Assembly (NCBI GenBank): GCA_934725285.1
Contig: CAKVBK010000088.1
Span: 1-6,736, forward strand
Length of the DNA: 6,736 nt
Source of the DNA: an uncultured Bacteroidales bacterium
Lineage (GTDB): Bacteria; Bacteroidota; Bacteroidia; Bacteroidales; UBA932
Reading direction: 5' to 3'
This document shows positions 1 to 6,466 of the stretch, in pieces; positions within the stretch are counted from its first letter, which is position 1; each line of letters begins with the position of its first letter. Below the pieces are notes generated by a model. The model saw nothing but the letters and a program-made list of their open reading frames with translations. It was not told the origin of the DNA and did no database searches. Position numbers and translations under genes: made by a program.

Positions 1-372
1 ACATCATCAAAGAGAGTTGTCAAGGTTGAGGCTACGGGCCAGGCCCATATTTCATCAACCTTCAATAATGTGATCATAGCCTTGACCAACAATCAGGGAC
101 AGGTGATCAGTTGGTCCTCAGCCGGTAAGAGCGGTTTCAGAGGCTCCAAGAAGAATACCCCGTATGCTGCGCAGGTCGCTGCCGAGGATGCCGCGAAGAC
201 TGCTTTTGACGCTGGCCTTCGTAAGGTGAAGGTCTTCGTGAAAGGTCCGGGCGCAGGTCGTGAGTCCGCGATCAGAACCATCAACAATGCTGGGATCGTT
301 GTCACAGAGATTGTCGATGTCACCCCTATGCCTCATAACGGATGTAGACCAAAAGGCCGTCGTAAAGTCTGA
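1..372 (+). CDS. rpsK: 30S ribosomal protein S11 (uS11), 5'-truncated by window edge
   Basis: S11 is a small-subunit protein of the platform, next to the mRNA exit region. The reading frame is open from base 1, giving 123 visible residues ending at TGA 370-372. Homologues are close to 129 residues, so only about the first six codons should be missing; the GTG at 70 is internal and not the start. Family signatures are clear: [13 protein letters not shown] in the middle, GRESAIRTI further on, and the C-terminal HNGCRP block. In E. coli S11 the Asn of the Asn-Gly pair in that block is converted to isoaspartate; the same pair is here, with Asn at codon 337-339 (visible residue 113). The gene heads the visible part of an alpha operon (S11, S4, alpha, L17). 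The S13 gene usually lies just upstream and would be outside the window. It is separated from rpsD by a 25-bp AT-rich spacer with no terminator. Confidence 0.97.
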   Translation, partial: TSSKRVVKVEATGQAHISSTFNNVIIALTNNQGQVISWSSAGKSGFRGSKKNTPYAAQVAAEDAAKTAFDAGLRKVKVFVKGPGAGRESAIRTINNAGIVVTEIVDVTPMPHNGCRPKGRRKV

Positions 373-397
373 TTAATGAATTAAAACTAAAATTACT

Positions 398-1000
398 ATG
401 GCAAGATACATTGGTCCAAGTACAAAAATCGCCCGTAAATTCGGTGAGCCGATATTCGGAAGTGACAAGGATTTCGAGAAGAGAAACTATCCTCCGGGAC
501 AGCACGGTCTGGCGGCAAAGCGTAAGAAGCAGCGTGAGTATGGAATGCAGCTCAAAGAGAAGCAGAAGGTTAGATATATGTATGGCCTTCTCGAGCGTCA
601 GTTCCACAACACTTACCTCAAGGCATCCAAGATGGCCGGTCTGAGAGGTGAGAATCTTCTCCTCCTCCTTGAGTCAAGACTTGACAACGTTGTCTACAGA
701 ATGGGCATCGCCCCGACCAGAGCGGCTGCCAGACAGCTTGTCAGCCATGCTCATGTCACCCTTAACGGTGAAGTTTGCAATATCCCTTCCGTTCAGGTGA
801 AACCAGGAGATGTTGTGGCTGTCAGAGAGCGTTCCAAGAGTCTTGAAGTCATTCAGAAGAGTGTGGCGTCCGCTTCCAAATATTCATGGATCGAGTTCGA
901 CCCTAAGGCTCTTTCAGGCAAGTTCCTGAATCTTCCGGCCAGGGCTGACATTCCTGAAAACATCAACGAGCAGCTCATTGTAGACCTGTACTCTAAGTAA
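398..1000 (+). CDS. rpsD: 30S ribosomal protein S4 (uS4), zinc-free type
   Basis: S4 is a primary 16S rRNA-binding protein that nucleates assembly of the 30S body and lines the mRNA entry site. The complete 200-residue protein begins [10 protein letters not shown] and has the N-terminal PPGQHG motif at residues 32-37. The S4 RNA-binding domain spans roughly residues 92-155, starting [11 protein letters not shown] and ending near PGDVVAVRE. The N-terminal zinc-binding cysteine cluster of some S4 proteins is absent; the only Cys is at residue 127. The ATG at 398 is chosen because the protein then begins exactly as the family does. The upstream spacer (373-397) has 22 A/T in 25 bases and no Shine-Dalgarno sequence, as expected in Bacteroidota. 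In E. coli, S4 represses the alpha operon through a structure before rpsM; that region is not in the window, so nothing can be said about it here. Confidence 0.98.
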   Translation: MARYIGPSTKIARKFGEPIFGSDKDFEKRNYPPGQHGLAAKRKKQREYGMQLKEKQKVRYMYGLLERQFHNTYLKASKMAGLRGENLLLLLESRLDNVVYRMGIAPTRAAARQLVSHAHVTLNGEVCNIPSVQVKPGDVVAVRERSKSLEVIQKSVASASKYSWIEFDPKALSGKFLNLPARADIPENINEQLIVDLYSK

Positions 1001-1024
1001 AATTAACACCCAAAAAGAATTAAT

Positions 1025-2032
1025 ATGGCAATCTTGGCATTTCAGAAACCGGACAAGGTGATAATGCTCGAAGGCACCGATACAGTCGGCCGCTTCGAAT
1101 TCAGGCCTCTTGAGCCTGGGTACGGGCAGACCATCGGCAATGCTCTCAGACGCATTCTTCTCGCCTCTCTGGAAGGTTTTGCTATCAGCCAGATCAGGAT
1201 TTCCGGCGTGGATCAAGAGTTCGCGACGATTCCTGGTGTGATCGAGGGGATGCAGGACGTCATCCTGAACCTTAAGCAAGTAAGGTTCAAGAGGATGGTC
1301 GATTCCGTAGACTCTGAGGTAGCGAACATTGTGATTAGCGGTAAGAATGAGTTTACCGCGGAGGATATTTCTAAAGGATTGTCTTCTTTCAAGGTGTTGA
1401 ACCCTGAGCAGCACATCTGCTCACTCGAACCGTCAGTCACTCTTGAGATTTCCTTGACCATCACCAAAGGCCGTGGATTCGTTCCGGCCGAGGAGATGAG
1501 GGAGGAGAACACACCGATAGGCACTGTCCTTGTCGATGCGGTCTACACACCTATCAGAAAGGTCAATTGGACGGTTGAGAACTGGCGTGTCGAGCAGAAG
1601 ACCGACTACGAGAAGCTGAACCTTGAGATAATCACTGACGGATCTATCTCTCCGAATATGGCGCTTCAGGAGGCGGCCAGTATCCTGATCTATCACTTCA
1701 AGCTTTTCACTGATGACAAGAAGATTTCCATCGAGAGCGCTGTCGAGTCCGACTCAAAGGAACTCGACGAGGAAAGCCTCAGGATGAGACATCTTCTTCT
1801 CACCAAGCTTTCAGACATGGGGCTCTCCGTGAGGGCGTACAACTGTCTGAAGGCCGCTGACATCGACACATTCGCGGACCTTGTTTCCTATTCAAGGAAT
1901 GAACTCATGAAGTTCAGGAATTTCGGAAAGAAGTCCCTCAATGAGATCGACCAGCTTGTGGAGAAGATGAAGCTCCAGTTCGGGATGGATGTAAGAAAAT
2001 ATAATATTGAACCCAAGAAAAAGAACGCATAG
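1025..2032 (+). CDS. rpoA: DNA-directed RNA polymerase subunit alpha
   Basis: The alpha subunit dimerises to scaffold assembly of beta and beta', and its C-terminal domain contacts promoter DNA and activators. The 335-residue protein has the usual two-domain layout. The N-terminal domain covers about residues 1-230, with the family motif [14 protein letters not shown] at 38-51. A charged linker follows (about 231-250). The C-terminal domain (about 252-320) contains VRAYNCLKA and GKKSLNEI. By alignment with E. coli alpha, Arg270, Asn273 and Lys276 match the DNA-contacting R265, N268 and K271, and Lys303-Ser304 match K298-S299, so UP-element-type DNA contacts are likely retained. The protein ends in a short basic tail (EPKKKNA). 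The start ATG follows a 24-bp AT-rich spacer after rpsD without a Shine-Dalgarno sequence. The stop TAG lies 2 bp before the rplQ start. Confidence 0.98.
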   Translation: MAILAFQKPDKVIMLEGTDTVGRFEFRPLEPGYGQTIGNALRRILLASLEGFAISQIRISGVDQEFATIPGVIEGMQDVILNLKQVRFKRMVDSVDSEVANIVISGKNEFTAEDISKGLSSFKVLNPEQHICSLEPSVTLEISLTITKGRGFVPAEEMREENTPIGTVLVDAVYTPIRKVNWTVENWRVEQKTDYEKLNLEIITDGSISPNMALQEAASILIYHFKLFTDDKKISIESAVESDSKELDEESLRMRHLLLTKLSDMGLSVRAYNCLKAADIDTFADLVSYSRNELMKFRNFGKKSLNEIDQLVEKMKLQFGMDVRKYNIEPKKKNA

Positions 2033-2034
2033 AA

Positions 2035-2523
2035 ATGAGGCACAATAAAGCAATCAATCATCTTGGCCGCAAGTCTGGCCACCGTAAGGCTCTGTTGGCC
2101 AACCTGGCGACTTCTTTGATCATGCACAAGAGGATCACTACGACAGTGGCTAAGGCCAAGGCTCTTAAGTCCTACGTTGAACCTCTCCTCACAAAGTCAA
2201 AGGAGGACACGACTCATTCCCGCAGAACTGTTTTCAGCTACCTTAAGAACAAGGAGGCTGTAAAGGAGCTCTTCGGAGTCATTTCAGCGAAGATCGCTGA
2301 TCGTCCAGGCGGCTACACCCGCGTGCTCCACTTAGGCTTCCGCCAGGGAGACGGCGCTGATATGGCACTTATCGAACTTGTAGACTTCAACGAAGCTGCT
2401 CTTGCTGTCAAGAAGGAAGAGAAGAAGTCTACCCGTCGCAGCCGCTCAAAAAAGGCTGAGGCCCCAAAGGTTGACGAGGCACCTGTCGAGGCTCCTGCAG
2501 AAGAAGCACCAAAGGCTGAGTAA
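2035..2523 (+). CDS. rplQ: 50S ribosomal protein L17 (bL17) with charged C-terminal tail
   Basis: L17 is a large-subunit protein located near the exit-tunnel side of the 50S. The start [20 protein letters not shown] is the typical family N-terminus, and the conserved core runs to about residue 124, including [17 protein letters not shown] at 90-106. Residues 126-162 form an extension not present in the roughly 127-residue E. coli protein. It is basic first (126-140, rich in Lys and Arg) and then acidic and Ala/Pro-rich (141-162, with repeated EAP units); it is probably disordered. From memory, long L17 tails are common in Bacteroidota. The ATG starts 2 bp after the rpoA stop, which suggests translational coupling. 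It is the last gene of the operon, and an intrinsic terminator begins 21 bp after its stop codon. Confidence 0.97.
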   Translation: MRHNKAINHLGRKSGHRKALLANLATSLIMHKRITTTVAKAKALKSYVEPLLTKSKEDTTHSRRTVFSYLKNKEAVKELFGVISAKIADRPGGYTRVLHLGFRQGDGADMALIELVDFNEAALAVKKEEKKSTRRSRSKKAEAPKVDEAPVEAPAEEAPKAE

Positions 2524-2544
2524 AGTCATTTTTATCCATAGAAG

Positions 2545-2578
2545 AAGTGGCGACTGGAATCCGGTCGCCACTTTTTTT
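2545..2578 (+). terminator. Intrinsic terminator of the rpsK-rpsD-rpoA-rplQ operon
   Basis: AAGTGGCGACTGG (2545-2557) pairs with CCGGTCGCCACTT (2561-2573) as a 13-bp stem with one G-T wobble and a three-base AAT loop. It is followed directly by a run of seven T (2572-2578). Placed 21 bp after the rplQ stop, it is a textbook Rho-independent terminator for the + strand. There is no good T-run on the other side, so it looks one-directional. Confidence 0.93.
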
Positions 2579-2623
2579 GCCAAATTTTGCATCTGGTTCG
2601 ATAAGGTCGTCATATTTTTTTCT

Positions 2624-2631
2624 TATATTTG
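2624..2631 (+). promoter_or_regulatory. Predicted Bacteroidota -7 promoter element for hppA
   Basis: TATATTTG fits the Bacteroides primary-sigma -7 consensus TAnnTTTG exactly. It lies between the rplQ operon terminator and hppA, where a new promoter is expected. With G2631 at -7, transcription would start near 2638, giving a leader of about 64 nt. The -33 element is not convincing: the nearest candidate is TTCG at 2597-2600, 23 bp upstream and therefore further than the usual spacing. Confidence 0.6.
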
Positions 2632-2638
2632 CGCATTG

Positions 2639-2664
2639 AAAAGGTTCTGAGGGACCTTTTTTTT
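2639..2664 (+). terminator. Terminator-like hairpin at the predicted 5' end of the hppA transcript
   Basis: AAAAGGTTC (2639-2647) pairs with GGACCTTTT (2652-2660) as a 9-bp stem with one T-G wobble and a TGAG loop, followed by an unbroken run of eight T (2657-2664). The shape is that of an intrinsic terminator, though the stem is A-T-rich and weaker than the one at 2545. It sits just downstream of the predicted hppA promoter and 37 bp before the hppA start. It could be a back-up terminator for the ribosomal operon, an attenuator, or a 5'-end structure that stabilises the hppA mRNA; the sequence cannot decide. Confidence 0.55.
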
Positions 2665-2701
2665 AGATTGAATATACTAAATCGTTATAACTAATCAATT
2701 T

Positions 2702-4891
2702 ATGAATTATCTGTTCTATTTTGTGCCGGCGGCTTCGGTGATTGCCCTCTTCTTTGCGTGGCTTTTCTACCGCCAGATGAAGAAAGAGAATGAAGGTACA
2801 CCAACAATGAGGGAAATCGCCCAGTATGTCCGCGAGGGCGCGATGGCATACCTCAAGCAACAGTACAAGGTTGTCGGAATCGTGTTTGTCATTCTGGCTG
2901 TATTGTTCAGTGTCTTGGCCTTTGGTTTTGGTGTGCAGAACAAATGGGTCCCTTTCGCTTTCCTGACAGGAGGATTCTTCTCGGCTCTGGCTGGTTATAT
3001 TGGTATGAGGACCGCGACATACGCTTCAGCCAGAACCGCCAATGCTGTCAGCAAATCTCTTAATTCCGGCCTGAAGCTTGCTTTTCGTTCCGGAGCTGTT
3101 ATGGGGCTTACCGTCGTCGGTCTCGGGCTTCTTGACATTTCAATCTGGTGGGTGATCCTGAACGCTTTCGTGCAGGAGGCCAGCGAGTCACAGACTTTGG
3201 TGGTTATCACGACGACTATGCTTACATTCGGAATGGGTGCTTCTACCCAGGCTTTGTTCGCAAGGGTTGGCGGTGGCATCTACACCAAGGCCGCTGACGT
3301 GGGTGCTGACATTGTCGGCAAGGTGGAACAGGATATTCCTGAGGACGACCCAAGGAATCCGGCAACAATCGCGGACAACGTAGGAGACAATGTCGGAGAT
3401 GTCGCAGGAATGGGCGCAGACCTTTATGAGTCGTACTGTGGCTCTGTACTTGCGACGATGGCTCTTGGCGCCTCGGCTTTCTTCGGTGACGTTGACGCGC
3501 AGATGCGGGCCATCATCGCTCCGATGATGATCGCCGCCATAGGAGTCGTTCTTTCAATCATTGGAATATATGCCGTCAGGACTAAGGAGGGTGCGGGCCT
3601 TCAGCAACTTCTGAAATCCCTGAGTGTGGGGACCAATCTCAGCGCATGTCTCATCGCTGTTCTGACATTCGTTGTGTTCTATGTGCTTGGTTTTGCCAAT
3701 TGGTGGCAGCTCAGCCTTTCGGTTATCGCCGGTCTGCTTTCCGGAGTCGTCATCGGAAAGGCCACCGAGTACTACACTTCACACTCCTATAAGCCGACAC
3801 AGGATCTAGCCGAGAGCTCGCAGACTGGGCCGGCCACGGTGATCATCAATGGAATCGGCCTTGGAATGATTTCGACTTGCATTCCTGTCGTGACTATTGT
3901 CGCCGCTATCTTGATATCTTACCTTTGCGCCACTGGTTTCTCCTTTGACCCGGCTTACATCAGCAACGGACTTTATGGGATCAGCATCGCCGCTGTAGGT
4001 ATGCTCTCAACACTTGGAATCACCCTTGCGACCGATGCTTACGGCCCTATTGCCGATAATGCGGGCGGTAACGCGCAGATGAGCGAACTGGACCCGGAGG
4101 TGCGCCGCCGTACGGACACGCTTGACGCTCTTGGCAACACGACAGCCGCCACAGGAAAGGGATTTGCGATCGGTTCCGCCGCTCTTACGGCTCTGGCTCT
4201 CCTTGCTTCTTACATCGAAGAAATAAAGATCGGGCTCCAGCATGTCGGCACAGCTGTGCTCCAGATCGGTGACAAGGTTGTCAATGTGGCAGAGGCCACA
4301 ATTCCTGAGATTGTAAGCTACTATCAGGTTAACTTGATGAATCCTCGTGTCCTTGCCGGAGTCTTCATCGGGGCGATGATGGCATTCCTGTTCTGTGGTA
4401 TGACAATGAATGCCGTCGGGCGAGCCGCACAGAAAATGGTTGTCGAGGTCCGTCGTCAGTTCCGGGAGATTAAAGGCATACTTGATGGCAGACAACGCCC
4501 TGATTACAAGCGATGTGTGGAAATTTCCACAAAGGCCGCCCAGCACGAGATGGTGGCTCCGGCACTCACTGCCATCATAGTCCCTGTCATTGTTGGTATC
4601 ATTCTTGGAGAGGCAGGTGTTATGGGCCTTCTCATAGGTGGCCTTGGTGCGGGATTCATTCTTGCCATATTCCTTGCCAACTCGGGCGGAGCCTGGGACA
4701 ATGCCAAGAAATATGTCGAGGACGGTCACTTCGGTGGCAAGAACTCTGTCAACCATCACGCCACGGTTGTTGGAGACACAGTCGGTGATCCTTTCAAAGA
4801 CACGTCAGGACCATCGCTGAACATCCTCATCAAACTTATGAGTATGGTCTCAATCGTGATGGCTGGACTGATTGTTATGATTCACGGTTGA
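2702..4891 (+). CDS. hppA: Membrane-bound ion-pumping pyrophosphatase, K+-dependent, probably Na+ or Na+/H+ transporting
   Basis: This integral membrane enzyme hydrolyses pyrophosphate and uses the energy to export ions, here across the inner membrane. The 729 residues form many hydrophobic segments (family members have about 16 helices). Active-site motifs are intact: [14 protein letters not shown] followed by KVE at 207-209, EDDPRNP (214-220), DNVGDNVGD (225-233), DNAGGNAQM (452-460), and the C-terminal block with [14 protein letters not shown] (662-675) and [15 protein letters not shown] (691-705). Ala482 and Gly485 in [10 protein letters not shown] mark the K+-dependent group; K+-independent enzymes carry Lys at the first of these. 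Glu243 in LYESY is where Na+-pumping members carry their transport glutamate. Thr89, Phe93 and Asp145 match three residues reported for dual Na+,H+ pumps. The ATG at 2702 begins the first membrane segment; there is no Shine-Dalgarno sequence. The lacI-family gene follows after 28 bp with no terminator between. Confidence 0.96.
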   Translation: MNYLFYFVPAASVIALFFAWLFYRQMKKENEGTPTMREIAQYVREGAMAYLKQQYKVVGIVFVILAVLFSVLAFGFGVQNKWVPFAFLTGGFFSALAGYIGMRTATYASARTANAVSKSLNSGLKLAFRSGAVMGLTVVGLGLLDISIWWVILNAFVQEASESQTLVVITTTMLTFGMGASTQALFARVGGGIYTKAADVGADIVGKVEQDIPEDDPRNPATIADNVGDNVGDVAGMGADLYESYCGSVLATMALGASAFFGDVDAQMRAIIAPMMIAAIGVVLSIIGIYAVRTKEGAGLQQLLKSLSVGTNLSACLIAVLTFVVFYVLGFANWWQLSLSVIAGLLSGVVIGKATEYYTSHSYKPTQDLAESSQTGPATVIINGIGLGMISTCIPVVTIVAAILISYLCATGFSFDPAYISNGLYGISIAAVGMLSTLGITLATDAYGPIADNAGGNAQMSELDPEVRRRTDTLDALGNTTAATGKGFAIGSAALTALALLASYIEEIKIGLQHVGTAVLQIGDKVVNVAEATIPEIVSYYQVNLMNPRVLAGVFIGAMMAFLFCGMTMNAVGRAAQKMVVEVRRQFREIKGILDGRQRPDYKRCVEISTKAAQHEMVAPALTAIIVPVIVGIILGEAGVMGLLIGGLGAGFILAIFLANSGGAWDNAKKYVEDGHFGGKNSVNHHATVVGDTVGDPFKDTSGPSLNILIKLMSMVSIVMAGLIVMIHG

Positions 4892-4919
4892 TGAATGACG
4901 AACTTACAGTATTATAATA

Positions 4920-5972
4920 ATGAAAAAAATTACCATTAGAGATGTGGCGAGAGAGGCTGGGGTGTCTGTCACCCTGGTTTCTTTCGTGATGAATGCCAAG
5001 ATGGGGAAGGATGGACGTTTGGACTGTCCTGTCAATCCCGACACGGCTGAAAGAGTTCTGCAGGTTGCCAAGCGACTGGGCTACAGGAGGAACAATGCGG
5101 CGGCGTCCCTGAGAAGCGGACGTTCTCATTCGATTGCGGTGATTGTCTCGGACATCGCCAATCCTTTCTTTGCCGAAATATGCAGAAACATTGAGAACAT
5201 CGCTTACAAGGCTGGCTACACGGTGATCTTCGCCAGCTCAGAGGAAAATCCTCAGAAATTGTCCCATCTTGTGGAGACAATGGTGGGCTACAATGTTGAA
5301 GGACTGATTGTGGCGCCTTGCCTGGGAGGTGAGCCTGCTCTTGCAAGGGCATTGAGCATCGGTATTCCTACCGTGCTCATTGACAGGAATATGCCGGGGG
5401 ACGAGTTCGGACGAGTTCTTGTAGACAATGTCGATGCCGGGAAGATGGCCACCAGGTACTTGATCCATCAGGGATTCGGCAAGATTGAGATGTTTACCTA
5501 CAAATCCGGAGTCACCAGTCTCACTGACAGGGAATCGGGCTATACGATTGCTATGGAGGAAGCGGGCCTCAAGGATGACGTCAGAATCCATAAGATTGAA
5601 TATGAGGCCGAGGCTGCCAAGAAAGATGTGATTGAAGTGTTCCGTGATGCTGTGAAGCGTGGAACCGAAGCCTTCATCCTGCCAACAAAGAGGATTGCGA
5701 TGTACGGCTTCAATGCGCTTAATGTCTTGGGCCTCAGTATGCCGAAGGATTTCTCGTTTGTCTGCTTTGACGAGAGCGATGTCTATGAGCTGAACAAGCC
5801 GGTTGTCCCTCACATAATCCAGCCTCTTTCCGAGATCGCGTCCAAGTCATTCGATCTGTTGCAGAAGATGATAGACAACACGGTGACCGAAGATGAGAAG
5901 ACCTCCCTGCTCAATGTCAAACTTGTGCTGGGAGGCCGATTCGGTGGAGAATCTACACAGGCGTCTTTCTAG
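4920..5972 (+). CDS. LacI-family transcriptional regulator
   Basis: A one-component DNA-binding regulator of the LacI/GalR family, 350 residues. The helix-turn-helix is at 4-25 (ITIRDVAREAGVS, then LVSFVMN). Compared with E. coli LacI there are eight extra residues between Asn25 and the third helix (around 26-37). The specificity positions 17, 18 and 22 are Val, Thr and Phe, not Tyr, Gln and Arg. The hinge helix with its minor-groove Leu is at about 57-67 (Leu64). The effector-binding core begins near 71 (IAVIVSDIANPFF) and contains DRESGYTIAMEEAGL (203-217) and a late FDESDVYEL segment (283-291), matching the family's GFDD region. The ligand is probably a sugar or related small molecule but cannot be named. 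The gene lies 28 bp after hppA with no clear promoter between, so co-transcription is likely; no sugar-utilisation genes are visible. Its TAG stop overlaps the purE stop. Confidence 0.94.
   Translation: MKKITIRDVAREAGVSVTLVSFVMNAKMGKDGRLDCPVNPDTAERVLQVAKRLGYRRNNAAASLRSGRSHSIAVIVSDIANPFFAEICRNIENIAYKAGYTVIFASSEENPQKLSHLVETMVGYNVEGLIVAPCLGGEPALARALSIGIPTVLIDRNMPGDEFGRVLVDNVDAGKMATRYLIHQGFGKIEMFTYKSGVTSLTDRESGYTIAMEEAGLKDDVRIHKIEYEAEAAKKDVIEVFRDAVKRGTEAFILPTKRIAMYGFNALNVLGLSMPKDFSFVCFDESDVYELNKPVVPHIIQPLSEIASKSFDLLQKMIDNTVTEDEKTSLLNVKLVLGGRFGGESTQASF
5969..5972. other. CTAG palindrome serving as stop codon for both convergent genes
   Basis: TAG at 5970-5972 ends the lacI-family gene on the + strand, and the complement of 5969-5971 reads TAG and ends purE on the minus strand. 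The two genes therefore overlap tail to tail by four bases, with no intergenic DNA and no room for a separate terminator. Confidence 0.97.
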
Positions 5973-6439
5973 ATCACCGTATTGTAGATTTTTTCAGCTT
6001 GAGCCTTGCGGTAGGCGTCCAGCTTTTCGGAGACTGTCGAGTCTAGAAGGGCGAGGATTTCTGCCGCAAGGATTGCTGCATTCTTTGCTCCGCCAATAGC
6101 CACTGTTGCGACCGGAATTCCTGTTGGCATCTGCACCATTGACAGAAGAGAATCCAGTCCGCCGAGGGCCTTGGTCTGCATCGGCACGGCGATCACAGGC
6201 AAAGTCGTCAGCCCTGCCGCGACTCCCGCGAGGTGAGCGGCGCCACCGGCTCCGGCTATTACCACTCCGAACCCACGTCCTTTGAGAGCTTTGGTATATT
6301 CAAACATCAATTCGGGGGTTCTGTGGGCGCTGATCACCCTCTTTTCAAATTCAATCCCGAAGTCGGAGAGAATCTGTTCGGCTCCCGACATGACATCATA
6401 GTCACTCGTTGAGCCCATGATAATTGCTACTTTCAGCAT
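5969..6439 (-). CDS. purE: N5-carboxyaminoimidazole ribonucleotide mutase (class I PurE)
   Basis: PurE converts N5-CAIR to CAIR in de novo purine synthesis, a cytosolic step that normally follows PurK. The 156-residue protein has the family landmarks: phosphate-binding GSTSD (9-13), SAHRTP (37-42, His39), AGAGGAAHL (62-70, His69) and DSLLSMVQMPTGIPV (96-110). The SAHRTP and AAHL motifs point to the bacterial class I mutase, not the class II AIR carboxylase of animals. Two spots differ from E. coli PurE: HLAG for HLPG and PVIAVP for PVLGVP. The loop before the last helix is also two residues shorter (AIGGAKNA against AIGKAGAANA). The ATG at 6439 gives a start typical of the family; there is no Shine-Dalgarno sequence. 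It follows miaA after 27 bp with no TAnnTTTG element visible in the spacer, so it is probably co-transcribed. No purK lies within the window. Confidence 0.96.
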   Translation of the reverse strand: MLKVAIIMGSTSDYDVMSGAEQILSDFGIEFEKRVISAHRTPELMFEYTKALKGRGFGVVIAGAGGAAHLAGVAAGLTTLPVIAVPMQTKALGGLDSLLSMVQMPTGIPVATVAIGGAKNAAILAAEILALLDSTVSEKLDAYRKAQAEKIYNTVI

Positions 6440-6466
6440 AAATTATTGAATATTAATAAGTTTTTT

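Noticed and set aside
914..1414. A 166-codon minus-strand open frame across the rpsD-rpoA junction.
   Set aside because: It is antisense to two essential, clearly coding genes and its translation resembles no family I know.
2677..2690. A possible LacI-type operator centred on CG at 2683-2684 before hppA.
   Set aside because: Only three of the five flanking base pairs on each side are symmetric, which is no better than expected in AT-rich DNA.
2524..2701. A small gene or riboswitch in the rplQ-hppA gap.
   Set aside because: The gap is accounted for by a terminator, a promoter element and one short hairpin; the open frame that crosses it overlaps rplQ out of frame and has no coding character.
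4007..4759. A 250-codon open frame on the minus strand within hppA.
   Set aside because: It lies wholly antisense to a well-conserved gene, its translation is rich in His, Arg, Ser and Cys with no recognisable domain, and it is explained by codon bias of the + strand gene.
4892..4919. TATTATAAT-like sequence before the lacI-family gene as a possible promoter.
   Set aside because: It lacks the TTTG part of the Bacteroidota -7 element and is almost at the start codon, so it is better seen as the usual AT-rich initiation context.
5238..5813. A 191-codon minus-strand open frame within the lacI-family gene.
   Set aside because: It is a shadow of the real gene, with no recognisable motifs and no start context of its own.
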